A stretch of DNA of 64,000 nucleotides from Lentzea albidocapillata (GTDB taxonomy: Bacteria; Actinomycetota; Actinomycetes; Mycobacteriales; Pseudonocardiaceae): contig NZ_JOEA01000017.1 in NCBI RefSeq assembly GCF_000719115.1, positions 186,001-250,000 of the forward strand, written 5' to 3'. A program made the translations under genes and the position numbers. Numbering within the stretch: the stretch's first letter is position 1; every line of letters starts with the position of its first letter. A model generated the notes under the pieces. That model was not told the origin of the DNA, did not search any database, and saw only the letters and a list, made by a program, of their open reading frames with translations. This document shows positions 36,805-47,369 of this stretch, in pieces.

Positions 36805-37680
36805 TCAACGGCGCAGGGTCGTCTCCTCGGTCATGTGCGAGAGCTTGGCCGGGTTGCGCACCGCGTACAGGCCGCTGATCAGCCCGTTCTCCATCCGCAC
36901 CGCGACCACGGTGTCGAGTTCGCCGCCGAACCGCACGATCAACGCCGGGCAGCCGTTGACCTGGGCCGGCTCCATCGTCCAGCCGGTCACCTTCAGCAGG
37001 CCGCCGAGCAGCATCCGCGCGACCTTCGAGGAACCGACGACGGGACGCGGGACGGCCTGCTTCACGCCGCCGCCGTCGCCGAGGAACACGACGTCCGGTG
37101 CGAGCAGGTCGAGCAGGGCCTGGAGATCGCCCGTCTCGGTGGCGCGCTGGAACGCGGCCAGGGCCTCGCGGGACGCGGCCTGCGTCACGACCTCGCGCGG
37201 GCGGCGGGCGGCGACGTGGGAACGGGCGCGGTGGGCGATCTGGCGGACTGCGGCCGGATTCTTGTCGAGCGCTGTCGCGATCTCGTCGTAGTCGACGTCG
37301 AAGACCTCGCGCAGGACGAAGACCGCTCGTTCGGTCGGGGTGAGGGTTTCCAGGACCAGCATCATCGCCATCGAGACGCTGTCGGCGAGTTCGACGTCCT
37401 CGGCGACGTCCGGGGCGGTGAGCAACGGCTCCGGGAGCCAGGAGCCCACGTAGGACTCCTTGCGGCGGCCCAGGGTGCGCAGGCGGCCGAGGGCCTGGCG
37501 GGTGACGATGCGGACCAGGTAGGCGCGGTGGTTCTCGACGGTGCCGTGCTCGACGCCCGCCCAGCGCAGCCACGTCTCCTGCAGCACGTCCTCCGCGTCG
37601 GCGGCGGAGCCGAGCATCTCGTAGGCGATCGTGAAGAGGAGGTTGCGGTGGCTGACGAACGCGTCGGTGGCGGCATCCAT
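36805..37680 (-). CDS. ECF41-family RNA polymerase sigma factor (SigJ-like)
   Basis: A 291-residue sigma factor: region 2 (NLLFTIAYEMLGSAADAEDVLQ, WLRWAGV), region 4 (LTPTERAVFVLREVFDVDYDEIA), and a C-terminal SnoaL-like domain (~residues 165-290), which in ECF41 proteins replaces an anti-sigma factor and modulates activity. The conserved NGxPALxxR-type segment is seen as NGCPALIVRFGG. ECF41 genes sit next to a carboxymuconolactone decarboxylase, oxidoreductase or epimerase gene; here it is the divergent AhpD-like gene. The ATG at 37680 is chosen because the proposed promoter would start transcription within a few bases of it. Confidence 0.92.
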   Translation of the reverse strand: MDAATDAFVSHRNLLFTIAYEMLGSAADAEDVLQETWLRWAGVEHGTVENHRAYLVRIVTRQALGRLRTLGRRKESYVGSWLPEPLLTAPDVAEDVELADSVSMAMMLVLETLTPTERAVFVLREVFDVDYDEIATALDKNPAAVRQIAHRARSHVAARRPREVVTQAASREALAAFQRATETGDLQALLDLLAPDVVFLGDGGGVKQAVPRPVVGSSKVARMLLGGLLKVTGWTMEPAQVNGCPALIVRFGGELDTVVAVRMENGLISGLYAVRNPAKLSHMTEETTLRR

Positions 37681-37688
37681 GGTCACAA

Positions 37689-37715
37689 GACACCAGCCTG
37701 CCGGACTTTGTGACA
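37689..37715 (-). promoter_or_regulatory. ECF41-type autoregulatory promoter
   Basis: On the minus strand, TGTCACA (37709-37715) is followed after exactly 16 nt by TGTC (37689-37692). The known ECF41 promoter is TGTCACA-n16-CGTC, so only one base differs. It lies nine bases before the sigma gene ATG. Confidence 0.7.
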
Positions 37716-37729
37716 GTGGGCTGGATCAC

Positions 37730-37756
37730 AGTCACACGGAACGGGTCGCCGGCATC
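37730..37756 (+). promoter_or_regulatory. Possible ECF41 promoter for the AhpD-like gene
   Basis: AGTCACA (37730-37736), 16 nt, then CATC (37753-37756): one mismatch in each box against TGTCACA-n16-CGTC. It lies 38 bp before the AhpD-like start. Confidence 0.5.
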
Positions 37757-37794
37757 TCGTGGTCGTCAAGCAAGTCCACGAGGGAGGAAAGATC

Positions 37795-38271
37795 ATGGAA
37801 CCGCGTTTCAACCTCTTCGGCACCGAGACCGGCAGCAAGATCGCGAAGCGGTTCGCAGGCCTCGGGCAGGCCGTGCACCAGACGTCGCTGCCCGCGACCA
37901 CGGCGGAACTGGTCAGCCTGCGGGCGAGCCAGCTGAACGGCTGCGGCTTCTGCCTCGACATGCACGTCAAGGAGGCCATCGCGGCCGGCGAGGACCCGCT
38001 GCGGCTGCACCTGGTGGCCGGCTGGCGCGAGACCACGGTGTTCACCGAGGCCGAGCAGGCCGCGCTGGCGTTCACCGAGGAGGGCACCGTGCTCACGCGG
38101 GAGGGCGTGAGCGACGAGACCTGGGACAACGTGCGCAAGCACTTCGACGACGAGCAGGTCGCGGCACTGGTCTGCCTGCTCGGGCTGATCAACGCCGCCA
38201 ACCGGATGGCCGTCATCACGCGCCAGAAGGGCGGCTCGTACCAGGTGGGCGCGCTGGCCGAGCACGCCTAG
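37795..38271 (+). CDS. Carboxymuconolactone decarboxylase / AhpD-like peroxidase-fold protein
   Basis: A 158-residue protein starting at the ATG at 37795 with GAGGAAAG upstream. It carries the CxxCxxxH redox motif (NGCGFCLDMHVKEA) that defines the AhpD/CMD family, plus the helical WRETTVFTEAEQAAL segment. It is the expected target partner of the divergent ECF41 sigma factor. Its 3' end overlaps the convergent amidohydrolase by four bases. Confidence 0.92.
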   Translation: MEPRFNLFGTETGSKIAKRFAGLGQAVHQTSLPATTAELVSLRASQLNGCGFCLDMHVKEAIAAGEDPLRLHLVAGWRETTVFTEAEQAALAFTEEGTVLTREGVSDETWDNVRKHFDDEQVAALVCLLGLINAANRMAVITRQKGGSYQVGALAEHA

Positions 38272-39329
38272 TGGATGCGGCCCCGGAGCATGACCATGCG
38301 CGGCGACCGGAGAGTCTCCAGGTTCTCCCGCGGGTCCTCGTCGTAGACGACGATGTCCGCGGCCGCGCCCTCGGTCAGCGACGGGAAGCCGAGCCACTCG
38401 CGGGCACCCCACGACGCGGCGCCGATGGCGTCCACAGCGCTCATCCCCACGCCGTGCAGCGCGACGATCTCGTCGACGATGCGGCCGTGCCGGATGCCAC
38501 CGCCCGCGTCGGTGCCCGCGTAGACGGGGATGCCCGCCTCGATCGCGGACGCCACCGTGGCGGAGACGCGGGCGTGCAGGTCACGCATGTGGTTCGCGTA
38601 CTTCGGGTACTTGGCGGCCTTGTCCGCGATGCCGGGGAACGTCTCGATGTTGATCAGCGTGGGCACCAGCGCGGTGCCGCGCGCGGCCATCAGCGAGATC
38701 GTGTCATCGGTCAGGCCGGTGCCGTGCTCGATGCAGTCGATGCCCGCGTTGATCAGGCCCGGCAGCGCGTCCTCGCCGAAGACGTGGGCCGTGACCTTCG
38801 CGCCGGCGTCGTGGGCGACCTTGATGGCCTGCGCCAGCTCGTCGTCCGTCCACAGTGGAGCCAGGTCGCCCTCGCCGCGGTCGATCCAGTCGCCGACGAG
38901 CTTGACCCAGCCGTCGCCGTACGCGGCCTGCTCGGCGACCGCCGACACGAGGTCGTTCTCGACCTCGACGCTGATGTACGGGATGTAGCGCTTCGGCCGG
39001 GAGATGTGCTTGCCCGCGCGGATGATCCGCGGCAGGTCCAGGCGCTCCTGCAACGGCGTCGTGTCGATCGGTGAGCCGCAGTCGCGGATCAGCAACGTGC
39101 CCGCGTCGCGGTCGGTGATCGCCTGCTCGACGGCCTCGGGCAGCTCGACACCGCCCTGCGGGCCCAGACCGACGTGGCAGTGCGCGTCCACCAGGCCCGG
39201 CACGAGGAACCCGCCGTCGACGACGGTCTGCGCGCTCGGCACCGGCCGGGTGCGGACTCGGCCGTTGACGACCCACAGGTCTCGTGGCTCGCCGTCCGGC
39301 AGGACGACGCCGCGCAGGTGCATGGTCAC
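38268..39329 (-). CDS. Metal-dependent amidohydrolase (imidazolonepropionase/prolidase-like)
   Basis: A 353-residue TIM-barrel hydrolase with the HxH motif (VDAHCHVGLGP), a central Lys (WVKLVGDW), His residues at VTAHVFG and CIEHGTG, and the final Asp in YAGTDAGGGI. The C-terminal LTEGAAADIVVYDEDP closes the composite sandwich. Substrate unknown. The GTG at 39329 overlaps the ffh stop as GTGA; an in-frame ATG at 39323 is an alternative. Confidence 0.88.
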   Translation of the reverse strand: MTMHLRGVVLPDGEPRDLWVVNGRVRTRPVPSAQTVVDGGFLVPGLVDAHCHVGLGPQGGVELPEAVEQAITDRDAGTLLIRDCGSPIDTTPLQERLDLPRIIRAGKHISRPKRYIPYISVEVENDLVSAVAEQAAYGDGWVKLVGDWIDRGEGDLAPLWTDDELAQAIKVAHDAGAKVTAHVFGEDALPGLINAGIDCIEHGTGLTDDTISLMAARGTALVPTLINIETFPGIADKAAKYPKYANHMRDLHARVSATVASAIEAGIPVYAGTDAGGGIRHGRIVDEIVALHGVGMSAVDAIGAASWGAREWLGFPSLTEGAAADIVVYDEDPRENLETLRSPRMVMLRGRIH

Positions 39330-40894
39330 TTCTTCTTGTCGTCCCCGTCGAACTTGAACTTCGTCGGGTCGAAGCCGGGCGGAAGCTCGTTCATGCTGCC
39401 GCCGAGGTTCGGCACGCCGCCGGGAGGCATGCCGGGGATCCCACCGGGAGGCATGCCGGGCATGCCGCCGGGGAACATCCCAGGCGGGAAGCCGCCCTTG
39501 ACCTTGGGGGGCGTCGGGCCGCGTCCGCCCTTGCCCTTCTTCCCCTTCTTGCCCTTGCGGGTCTTGCTGCCGCCACCGCCGCCGCCGAAGCCCATCCGGC
39601 CGGCCATCGACGCCATCATCTTGCGAGCCTCGAAGAAGCGGTTGACCAGGTCGTTGACGTCGCTGACCTTGACGCCCGAGCCGTTCGCGATGCGCAGCCG
39701 GCGGGACCCGTTGATCATCTTGGGGTCGTCGCGCTCGGCCGGGGTCATGCCGCGGATGATCGCCTGGATGCGGTCGAGGTGCTTCTCGTCCAGCATCCCG
39801 AGCTGGTCCTTCATCTGCCCGGCGCCGGGCAGCATGCCGAGCAGGTTCGCGATCGGGCCCATCTTGCGGATCGCGAGCATCTGCTCCAGGAAGTCCTCGA
39901 GCGTCAACTGGCCGGAGTGCAGCTTCGCCGCGGTCTTCTCGGCCTGGTCCTGGTCGAAGTGCTGCTCGGCCTGCTCGATCAGGGTGAGGACGTCACCCAT
40001 GCCGAGGATGCGCGACGCCATCCGGTCCGGATGGAAGACGTCGAAGTCCTCGAGCTTCTCACCGTTGGACGCGAAGAGGATCGGCTGGCCGGTGACCTCG
40101 CGGACCGACAGCGCGGCACCACCGCGGGCATCGCCGTCGAGCTTGGTGAGCACGACACCGGTGAAGCCGACGCCATCACGGAACGCCGTGGCGGTGTTGA
40201 TCGCGTCCTGACCGACCATCGCGTCGACCACGAACAGGATCTCGTCCGGGTTGACCGCGGCCCGGATGTCGATGGCCTGCTGCATCATCTCCTCGTCGAC
40301 GCCGAGCCGGCCGGCCGTGTCGACGAGGACGATGTCGTGCTGCTTGGCCTTGGCTTCCTCGATGCCGCGGCGCGAGACCTCGACGGGGTTGCCCACGCCG
40401 TTGCCGGGCTCGGGAGCGAAGACGGGCACGCCCGCGCGCTCACCGACGACCTGGAGCTGCGTGACGGCGTTCGGGCGCTGCAGGTCGGCGGCGACGAGCA
40501 GCGGCGTGTGCCCCTGGCCCTTGAGCCACTTGGCCAGCTTGCCGGCGAGCGTCGTCTTACCGGCACCCTGCAGACCCGCCAGCATGATCACCGAGGGCGG
40601 GTTCTTCGCGAGGTTCAGCCGCCGCGTCTCGCCACCGAGGACGTTGACGAGCTCCTCGTTGACGATCTTCACGACCTGCTGCGCCGGGTTCAGCGCCTGG
40701 TGGACCTCGGCGCCCTTGGCGCGCTCCTTCACCTTCGCGATGAAGTTGCGCACAACGGGCAGCGCGACGTCGGCCTCGAGCAGGGCGACCCTGATCTCGC
40801 GGGCGGTCGCGTCGATGTCGGCGTCGCTGAGCCGGCCCTTGCCGCGAAGGCCCTGGAGAACCGTGGTCAGCCGGTCGGAAAGCGTGGAGAACAC
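39326..40894 (-). CDS. ffh: Signal recognition particle protein Ffh
   Basis: SRP54-type GTPase that binds 4.5S RNA and signal peptides. The 522-residue protein starts at the GTG at 40894 (FSTLSDRLTTVLQGLRGKG after the start). GTPase motifs are GLQGAGKTTLAGKLAKWL, DTAGRLGVDEEMM and TKLDGDARGG. The Met-rich M domain follows. An unusual C-terminal tail of ~80 residues has a Gly run, a Lys/Gly block and repeats of GMPPGG. Its partner ftsY is at 62.4 kb. Confidence 0.96.
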   Translation of the reverse strand: MFSTLSDRLTTVLQGLRGKGRLSDADIDATAREIRVALLEADVALPVVRNFIAKVKERAKGAEVHQALNPAQQVVKIVNEELVNVLGGETRRLNLAKNPPSVIMLAGLQGAGKTTLAGKLAKWLKGQGHTPLLVAADLQRPNAVTQLQVVGERAGVPVFAPEPGNGVGNPVEVSRRGIEEAKAKQHDIVLVDTAGRLGVDEEMMQQAIDIRAAVNPDEILFVVDAMVGQDAINTATAFRDGVGFTGVVLTKLDGDARGGAALSVREVTGQPILFASNGEKLEDFDVFHPDRMASRILGMGDVLTLIEQAEQHFDQDQAEKTAAKLHSGQLTLEDFLEQMLAIRKMGPIANLLGMLPGAGQMKDQLGMLDEKHLDRIQAIIRGMTPAERDDPKMINGSRRLRIANGSGVKVSDVNDLVNRFFEARKMMASMAGRMGFGGGGGGSKTRKGKKGKKGKGGRGPTPPKVKGGFPPGMFPGGMPGMPPGGIPGMPPGGVPNLGGSMNELPPGFDPTKFKFDGDDKKK

Positions 40895-40920
40895 GTCGTC
40901 CAGACTAGCTAACCGAACGT

Positions 40921-41535
40921 TCACCCGATCCCGTGGCTCGCCAGGGCCCGCAGGAGCACCGGTTCGCGGCGGCCGACCGGAGCGGTGGAGATCTGTGCGA
41001 ACCGCAGTCCCGCCTTCACCGCCGCCCCGTCCGCCACCGGGTCGTCGCCGACGAACAAACACTCGGACGGGTCAACGTCCAGCCGGACGCAGGCGGCGTC
41101 GAAAGCCCGCGCGGAGGGCTTGGAGAACCCGATCTCGTAGGACAACGCGAAGGCGTCCACGGACAGCGACTCGCGCGCGAACACCCGCCGGATGTCCCAC
41201 GAGATGTTGCTGAGCACCCCTACCTTCAGCGGCTTCACCGCCGCCAAAGCCGCGGCCGTGTCGGCGTAGGGCAGCCAGAACGCCGGGTTGTGCAGACGCT
41301 GGAACAGGTCCTCGGTCATCGTGAGCCCTGCCAGCCGGAACAGGGTCACGTGGGCCGAGCGGCTCGCCAGCGCGGTCAGGTCGCGGGCGTTCCACACGGC
41401 GCGCTCGGCGGCGTTCATCCGCGCCACGAACGGCGCCGGCGCCCGCAGCACCGAGAGGTGCCGCGGCGAGAGCCATTGGTAGGTCGGGCGCCCGAAGAGG
41501 GTGCCCGCGAAGTCGAAGAGGACAGCCTTGATCAC
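40921..41535 (-). CDS. HAD-superfamily hydrolase
   Basis: A 204-residue HAD protein. Motif I is FDFAGTLF, with nucleophile D8 but Ala in place of the usual second Asp (D-x-A as in phosphonatases rather than D-x-D of phosphatases). Motif II is VGVLSNIS, motif III is the Lys of GFSKPSARAFD, and motif IV is CLFVGDDPVAD. The missing acid/base Asp suggests it is not a standard phosphatase. It is coupled to the upstream ATPase gene (ATGA). Confidence 0.88.
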   Translation of the reverse strand: MIKAVLFDFAGTLFGRPTYQWLSPRHLSVLRAPAPFVARMNAAERAVWNARDLTALASRSAHVTLFRLAGLTMTEDLFQRLHNPAFWLPYADTAAALAAVKPLKVGVLSNISWDIRRVFARESLSVDAFALSYEIGFSKPSARAFDAACVRLDVDPSECLFVGDDPVADGAAVKAGLRFAQISTAPVGRREPVLLRALASHGIG

Positions 41536-42092
41536 GACACCATGATGCGCAGACCACCCGAGGTCTTCGCACGGGTGAGGAGCGTCACGCTACGGAAACC
41601 GAACGGCACCCAGCCGGCCTCGAACTGCGAGCGCATCGACGAGCCGCGGCGCACGTGGCGTTCGAACGCGTGGGTGCGGACGAGGCGCTTGCGGGCGATC
41701 TGGCCGTCGAGGGCCTGAGCGGCCGAGGCGTCCAGCCAGAGGAAGTGACGGGATCGTCCCGACAGCAGGCCGGCGAGCACCAGCATGAACCGCGTGCCGG
41801 GCCTGGTGGACGGCTCGTGCACCACCAGCAGGCCCGCGCAGAACAGTGCCGCCCAGAAGACGCGCATCCGGTGTGTGAGGTGCACGAACACGCGCCAGTA
41901 CTTGTACGGCAGCGGTACCCGCGGCTCCAGCCACGAGCGCACCTGGTCGGAGTCGAGCACGGTGACCGGCTCGTCCGCGTCGAGGCGGGTGAGCAGGGTC
42001 GTCTTGCCCGCGCCGGGAATTCCGGCGAGGACTACGAGCGAGCGCGGCTGCACTCGGACGACTGCGGTCTGCGTGTTCAACACGGCGGTCAT
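41532..42092 (-). CDS. P-loop ATPase (zeta-toxin/polynucleotide-kinase-like)
   Basis: A 186-residue protein with Walker A GIPGAGKTTLL, a VLDSDQVRSWLEP segment after it, a VVHEPSTRPGTR strand and a late FLWLDASAAQAL. The layout is that of small AAA_33-type kinases acting on nucleic acids or small molecules. Overlap with the HAD gene suggests a kinase/phosphohydrolase-like pair. Substrate unknown. Confidence 0.8.
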   Translation of the reverse strand: MTAVLNTQTAVVRVQPRSLVVLAGIPGAGKTTLLTRLDADEPVTVLDSDQVRSWLEPRVPLPYKYWRVFVHLTHRMRVFWAALFCAGLLVVHEPSTRPGTRFMLVLAGLLSGRSRHFLWLDASAAQALDGQIARKRLVRTHAFERHVRRGSSMRSQFEAGWVPFGFRSVTLLTRAKTSGGLRIMVS

Positions 42093-42344
42093 GTCCTAGA
42101 AGACGTTCCGGCCATCCCTCTCGTTCAGTTTGGTCCGATTTCCGGCCAAATGCACGGGGAATCGGCGGCGGTGCGAGTGCTCGGTACCTCCCCCGGCTCC
42201 GTCACTGCGCACCACCGCCTCTGCCTGTCCGGGAAGCGGTCCACCCCTCGAGGATGCTTTCCGGACACCGCGAAGACTGCCGTGTTTAGGAACCGCGCAG
42301 GAGCGTGAGCACCCGGAGAGGTTGTGCGTAGAGCTACTCAACCG

Positions 42345-44669
42345 CTACCTGGCCGCATCGAGCACCGCCCGTTCGATCCGGCGCCGGTCGAGATCCGCGC
42401 CCGCGATGCTGAACGAGTCGACGACCGTCGCTCCCAACGTGGACACGCGCGCCCACTGCACGTCCACGCCGCACTGCTCCAGCGCACCCGCCACGCGGTG
42501 CAGCAGCCCGATCCGGTCGGCGGCGCGCAGTTCCAGCACCACCGCGCCGGTCGCCTCGTCGTCGAACCACAGCACCTTCGCGGGCGGCGGGTCGAGCGGC
42601 GGGCCGCCGTAGTCGCGTTCCTTCGCGGTGAGCTTGTCGGCCAGCGGCAACGAACCCTCGATCGCCCGGGAGAGCTGTTCGCGCAGCAGGGTGGCGTCGG
42701 GCAGCGAGCCGAACCGCGGCGACACCGTGAACGCGTCCACCGTCGCACCGCCGTGCGCGCGCAACGTCGCCGCGTGGACCTCCAGCGAGTTCAACGCGAG
42801 CACACCCGCGGCCTTGGACAGCAGGCCTGGGCGGTCCGGCGCGATCACCGTCACGACCGCCGCGTGGTCCTGCTTCTCCAGCAGCACGTCCGGTTTCCCC
42901 GAGGCGGCAACGCGTTCCGCCATCGCCACGTGCACGGGGTCGAGCGGTTCCGGCTTGGGCAGCGCCTCCCCGGCCATCGCCTTGCGGCAGCGGGAGACCA
43001 GGTCGGCCATCAGCGCGGCCTTCCAGTCCGTCCACACGCCCGGCCCGGTCGCGATGGAGTCCGACTCCGCCAGCGCGTGCAGCAGTTCCAGCAGAATCGC
43101 GTCGCCACCGAGCGTTTCCACCACCCGGTGCACGGTCGCCTCGTCCTCGACGTCACGCCGGGTCGCGGTGTGCGGCAGCAACAGGTGGTGCCGGACCATC
43201 GCGGACAACGTCTCGACGTCCTGCGGCCACAGCCCGATGCGCTCCCCGATCTGGGTCGCCAGCGCGGCGCCGACCTCGGAGTGGTCCTGCTGCCGGCCCT
43301 TGCCGATGTCGTGGATCAGCGCGCCCAGCAGCAACAGGTCGGGCCGCGCCACCGTGGTCGCCAGCCGGGCCGCGTGCGCGACGGTCTGCACGAGATGCCG
43401 GTCGACCGTCCACATGTGCGCGGCGTCGCGCGGCGGCAGGTCCCGCACCGCACCCCACTCGGGGAACAGCCGGCCCCACAGATCCGTGCGGTCCAACGCT
43501 TCCACGACGTCCACGAGTCCGCTTCCGCTGCCCAGCAACGCCAGCAGCTCCTCGCGGGCCTCGCGTGGCCACGGCTGGCGCAACTCCGGCGCCGAGTCCG
43601 CGAGCCGGGACAACGTGCCTGTCGCGATCGGGTGCTTGCTGCGAGCCGCTGCCGTCGCGACGCGCAACAACAACGCCGGATCACGGCTGGGAATCGCGTC
43701 ACGGGCGAGCGAGACCTCAGAACCGTGCAGCACAACGCCTTCGTCCAACGGCCTGCGCGGCGGTTGCCCGCGGAGGAACGCCCCGAGCCCGCGTTTCGGC
43801 GCGGCGGCACGAGCGGCCCGCATGGCCACGTCGAACGCGTAGACGACCGTGCGTGCGGCGGAAGAAAGGGAACGGGCCAAAGCGAACCGGTCCGCCAGCC
43901 CCAGTGCCGAGGCCACCTCGTCGCCGTCCTGCGCCCGCAGCACGTCACGAGGTTTCCGCGCCACGCGGCGAAGTTCGGTGCGCACGTCCAGCAGCAGCCG
44001 GCGCGCCTCGTCGACTTCGGCGGACGGCCGGTCGACCAGCTGCGCGAGCGACAGCGCGTCCAGGAGCGTGAGGTCCCGCAGTCCCCCGCGGCCGTGCTTC
44101 AGGTCGGGTTCGACGCGGTGCGCGATCTCGCCGCCGCGCGCCCAGCGCTTCTGCGACGACTCGGCCATCTCGTCCAGCCGGTTGCGGACGTTGCCGCGCC
44201 ACGCCTGCTTCGCGCCCTCAGCGAGCTTCTGGGTGACCTCGGGATCACCCGCGATGTGCCGGATGTCCAGCAGTCCCAACGCTGTTCGCAGGTCACCGGC
44301 GGCGACCCTCAGTGCTTCCCCCACGGTGCGCACCGAGTGGTCGAGCCCGATGCCGGAGTTCCACAGTGGATACCAGAGCTTCTCGGCGATCTCGTCGACG
44401 TTCTTGACGCCGTTGTGCACCAGGACCAGATCCAGGTCGGAGTAGGGCACGAGCTCACGCCGCCCCAGCCCGCCGACCGCCACGAGCGCGATACCCGGTC
44501 CGGATACCCCCGCTCCCCCCGCATGTTTGGTCAGCCAGAACTCGTGCAGGTCCACGAGCGCCTCGCGCAGCGGTTCGGCGGCCAAGCGACGACGACCTGG
44601 CACGAGCAGCCTTTCGCGTGCTCGAACCAGGTCGTCAGCCGTGACGACGGCCGTTTCGTTGTTCTCCAC
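42345..44669 (-). CDS. glnD: PII uridylyl/adenylyltransferase GlnD
   Basis: Bifunctional nitrogen sensor that modifies and demodifies PII. The 774-residue protein has a nucleotidyltransferase domain (VGGLGRRELVPYSDLDLVLVH), the GlnD-specific helical domain, an HD phosphohydrolase domain (LLGALIHDIGKGRQQDHS) near residue 480, and two C-terminal ACT domains (DRPGLLSKAAGVLALN; DRIGLLHRVAGALEQ) that bind glutamine. In actinobacteria this enzyme adenylylates rather than uridylylates PII. It starts at a GTG (44669) with AGGAGA upstream and follows glnK. Confidence 0.96.
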   Translation of the reverse strand: MENNETAVVTADDLVRARERLLVPGRRRLAAEPLREALVDLHEFWLTKHAGGAGVSGPGIALVAVGGLGRRELVPYSDLDLVLVHNGVKNVDEIAEKLWYPLWNSGIGLDHSVRTVGEALRVAAGDLRTALGLLDIRHIAGDPEVTQKLAEGAKQAWRGNVRNRLDEMAESSQKRWARGGEIAHRVEPDLKHGRGGLRDLTLLDALSLAQLVDRPSAEVDEARRLLLDVRTELRRVARKPRDVLRAQDGDEVASALGLADRFALARSLSSAARTVVYAFDVAMRAARAAAPKRGLGAFLRGQPPRRPLDEGVVLHGSEVSLARDAIPSRDPALLLRVATAAARSKHPIATGTLSRLADSAPELRQPWPREAREELLALLGSGSGLVDVVEALDRTDLWGRLFPEWGAVRDLPPRDAAHMWTVDRHLVQTVAHAARLATTVARPDLLLLGALIHDIGKGRQQDHSEVGAALATQIGERIGLWPQDVETLSAMVRHHLLLPHTATRRDVEDEATVHRVVETLGGDAILLELLHALAESDSIATGPGVWTDWKAALMADLVSRCRKAMAGEALPKPEPLDPVHVAMAERVAASGKPDVLLEKQDHAAVVTVIAPDRPGLLSKAAGVLALNSLEVHAATLRAHGGATVDAFTVSPRFGSLPDATLLREQLSRAIEGSLPLADKLTAKERDYGGPPLDPPPAKVLWFDDEATGAVVLELRAADRIGLLHRVAGALEQCGVDVQWARVSTLGATVVDSFSIAGADLDRRRIERAVLDAAR

Positions 44670-44687
44670 GGGCCGTCTCCTATGTTG

Positions 44688-46366
<1,679 letters not shown>

Positions 46367-46412
46367 TTCGACCTCCACTGCACGTCGGTTGCAGGGAGCA
46401 TCGAGATGTCCT

Positions 46413-46450
46413 GTTTCACGCACTTACGTGGAACGTTTCGCGGAGGTGAA
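46413..46450 (-). promoter_or_regulatory. Second, weaker GlnR-like half-site cluster
   Basis: GTTTC (46413-46417), CTTAC (46423-46427), GTTTC (46435-46439) and GTGAA (46446-46450) lie between amtB and the main box. Spacing is close to but not exactly 11 bp, so this is a weaker candidate that may overlap the promoter. Confidence 0.35.
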
Positions 46451-46466
46451 CTGTGGGGCCCACGTT

Positions 46467-46504
46467 GTTACGTCCGCGTTTCACGCCGTTCACGGCCTCG
46501 ATTC
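46467..46504 (-). promoter_or_regulatory. GlnR box upstream of amtB (four half-sites)
   Basis: GTTAC (46467-46471), GTTTC (46478-46482), TTCAC (46489-46493) and GATTC (46500-46504) are each separated by exactly six bases. This is the 11-bp periodic GTnAC/GAAAC pattern of actinobacterial GlnR, read on the opposite strand. It lies ~100 bp before amtB, which is the classic GlnR target. Confidence 0.65.
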
Positions 46505-46604
46505 GGCCACCTCACGGCGGCGAAGTGGTCACGAGAAGTAGCGTGGAGCTCTCCTTCCGGGGCATTCGGCCACATCGGAAGCGGTCGCTGGATACCGTCG
46601 GCTG

Positions 46605-47312
46605 ATGCGCGTTTTCGCGATCACGGTGCTGGTCGTCGCACTTGGAGCCTTCGGCGCGGTCGTGTGGGTCGCGTCGAGCTTCCGGCTCTCCCCGGACTCT
46701 CGGGCAGAGCCGGTCATGCCCACACCGTCGGGTCCCCAACTCCGACGTCTGACCGTCGCGGTCGCGAGCACGCACGGATGGGACGTCATCTCGAACGGCG
46801 AGCAGGTGGTGGGCGACGTCCGCAACGAGACGGGAACCTGCGCCGATCCCTTCCACTCCCTGAAGGTGCCGCTCCCGCACTCCGGCCGCACCAGGGTGAC
46901 TTTGGACGTCCAGCCCGAGCCGCAGCAACAACTCGTCATCACCGCGATCCGACTGGAGGTCAACGCACTCTCTCCCCCGTACAGGAAGGCGAAGTACCTC
47001 TACCACTGCGCGGGGCCCGCCGCCCCTCCCGCGACCAGGGTGCGGGTCGACACGAGCAGGTCAGCGGTCTACCCGGTCGAGGGGTCGTTCCCGTTGCAGG
47101 TGCCGGCGGACGGCCATCGGCAGGACATCGAGGTCGAGGTGCACGGCGAGAAGGCGGCCGGCTGGCAGATCGAGGTCGACTACATACTCGACGGAGTCGC
47201 CCGGACCCAGCGCGCGCCGACGCCGCGGCCACTGGTCACCGAGCCGCTGTCCGGTGCCGCGGGGCACACGGTGTGGTGCGACCGGCGGTGGCGTCCGGGC
47301 GAACGCTGCTAG
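46605..47312 (+). CDS. Predicted secreted or membrane-anchored protein of unknown function
   Basis: A 235-residue protein with an N-terminal hydrophobic segment (FAITVLVVALGAFGAVVWVA) that serves as anchor or signal. The outer part is rich in beta-strand patterns and has three Cys: one at TGTCADP, one at YLYHCAGP, and one in TVWCDRRW (plus the C-terminal Cys). It has no family that I recognise. It starts at the ATG at 46605 and is divergent from amtB, sharing its upstream region, but a nitrogen link is not implied. A terminator follows. Confidence 0.65.
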   Translation: MRVFAITVLVVALGAFGAVVWVASSFRLSPDSRAEPVMPTPSGPQLRRLTVAVASTHGWDVISNGEQVVGDVRNETGTCADPFHSLKVPLPHSGRTRVTLDVQPEPQQQLVITAIRLEVNALSPPYRKAKYLYHCAGPAAPPATRVRVDTSRSAVYPVEGSFPLQVPADGHRQDIEVEVHGEKAAGWQIEVDYILDGVARTQRAPTPRPLVTEPLSGAAGHTVWCDRRWRPGERC

Positions 47313-47328
47313 GGCTTCGCAGGACAAC

Positions 47329-47352
47329 GCCCCCGGTGCACGCACCGGGGGC
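47329..47352. terminator. Bidirectional terminator
   Basis: GCCCCCGGTG (47329-47338) and CACCGGGGGC (47343-47352) make a perfect 10-bp stem with a tetraloop between two convergent genes. Confidence 0.85.
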
Positions 47353-47369
47353 ATCGCGACCGATCGACG

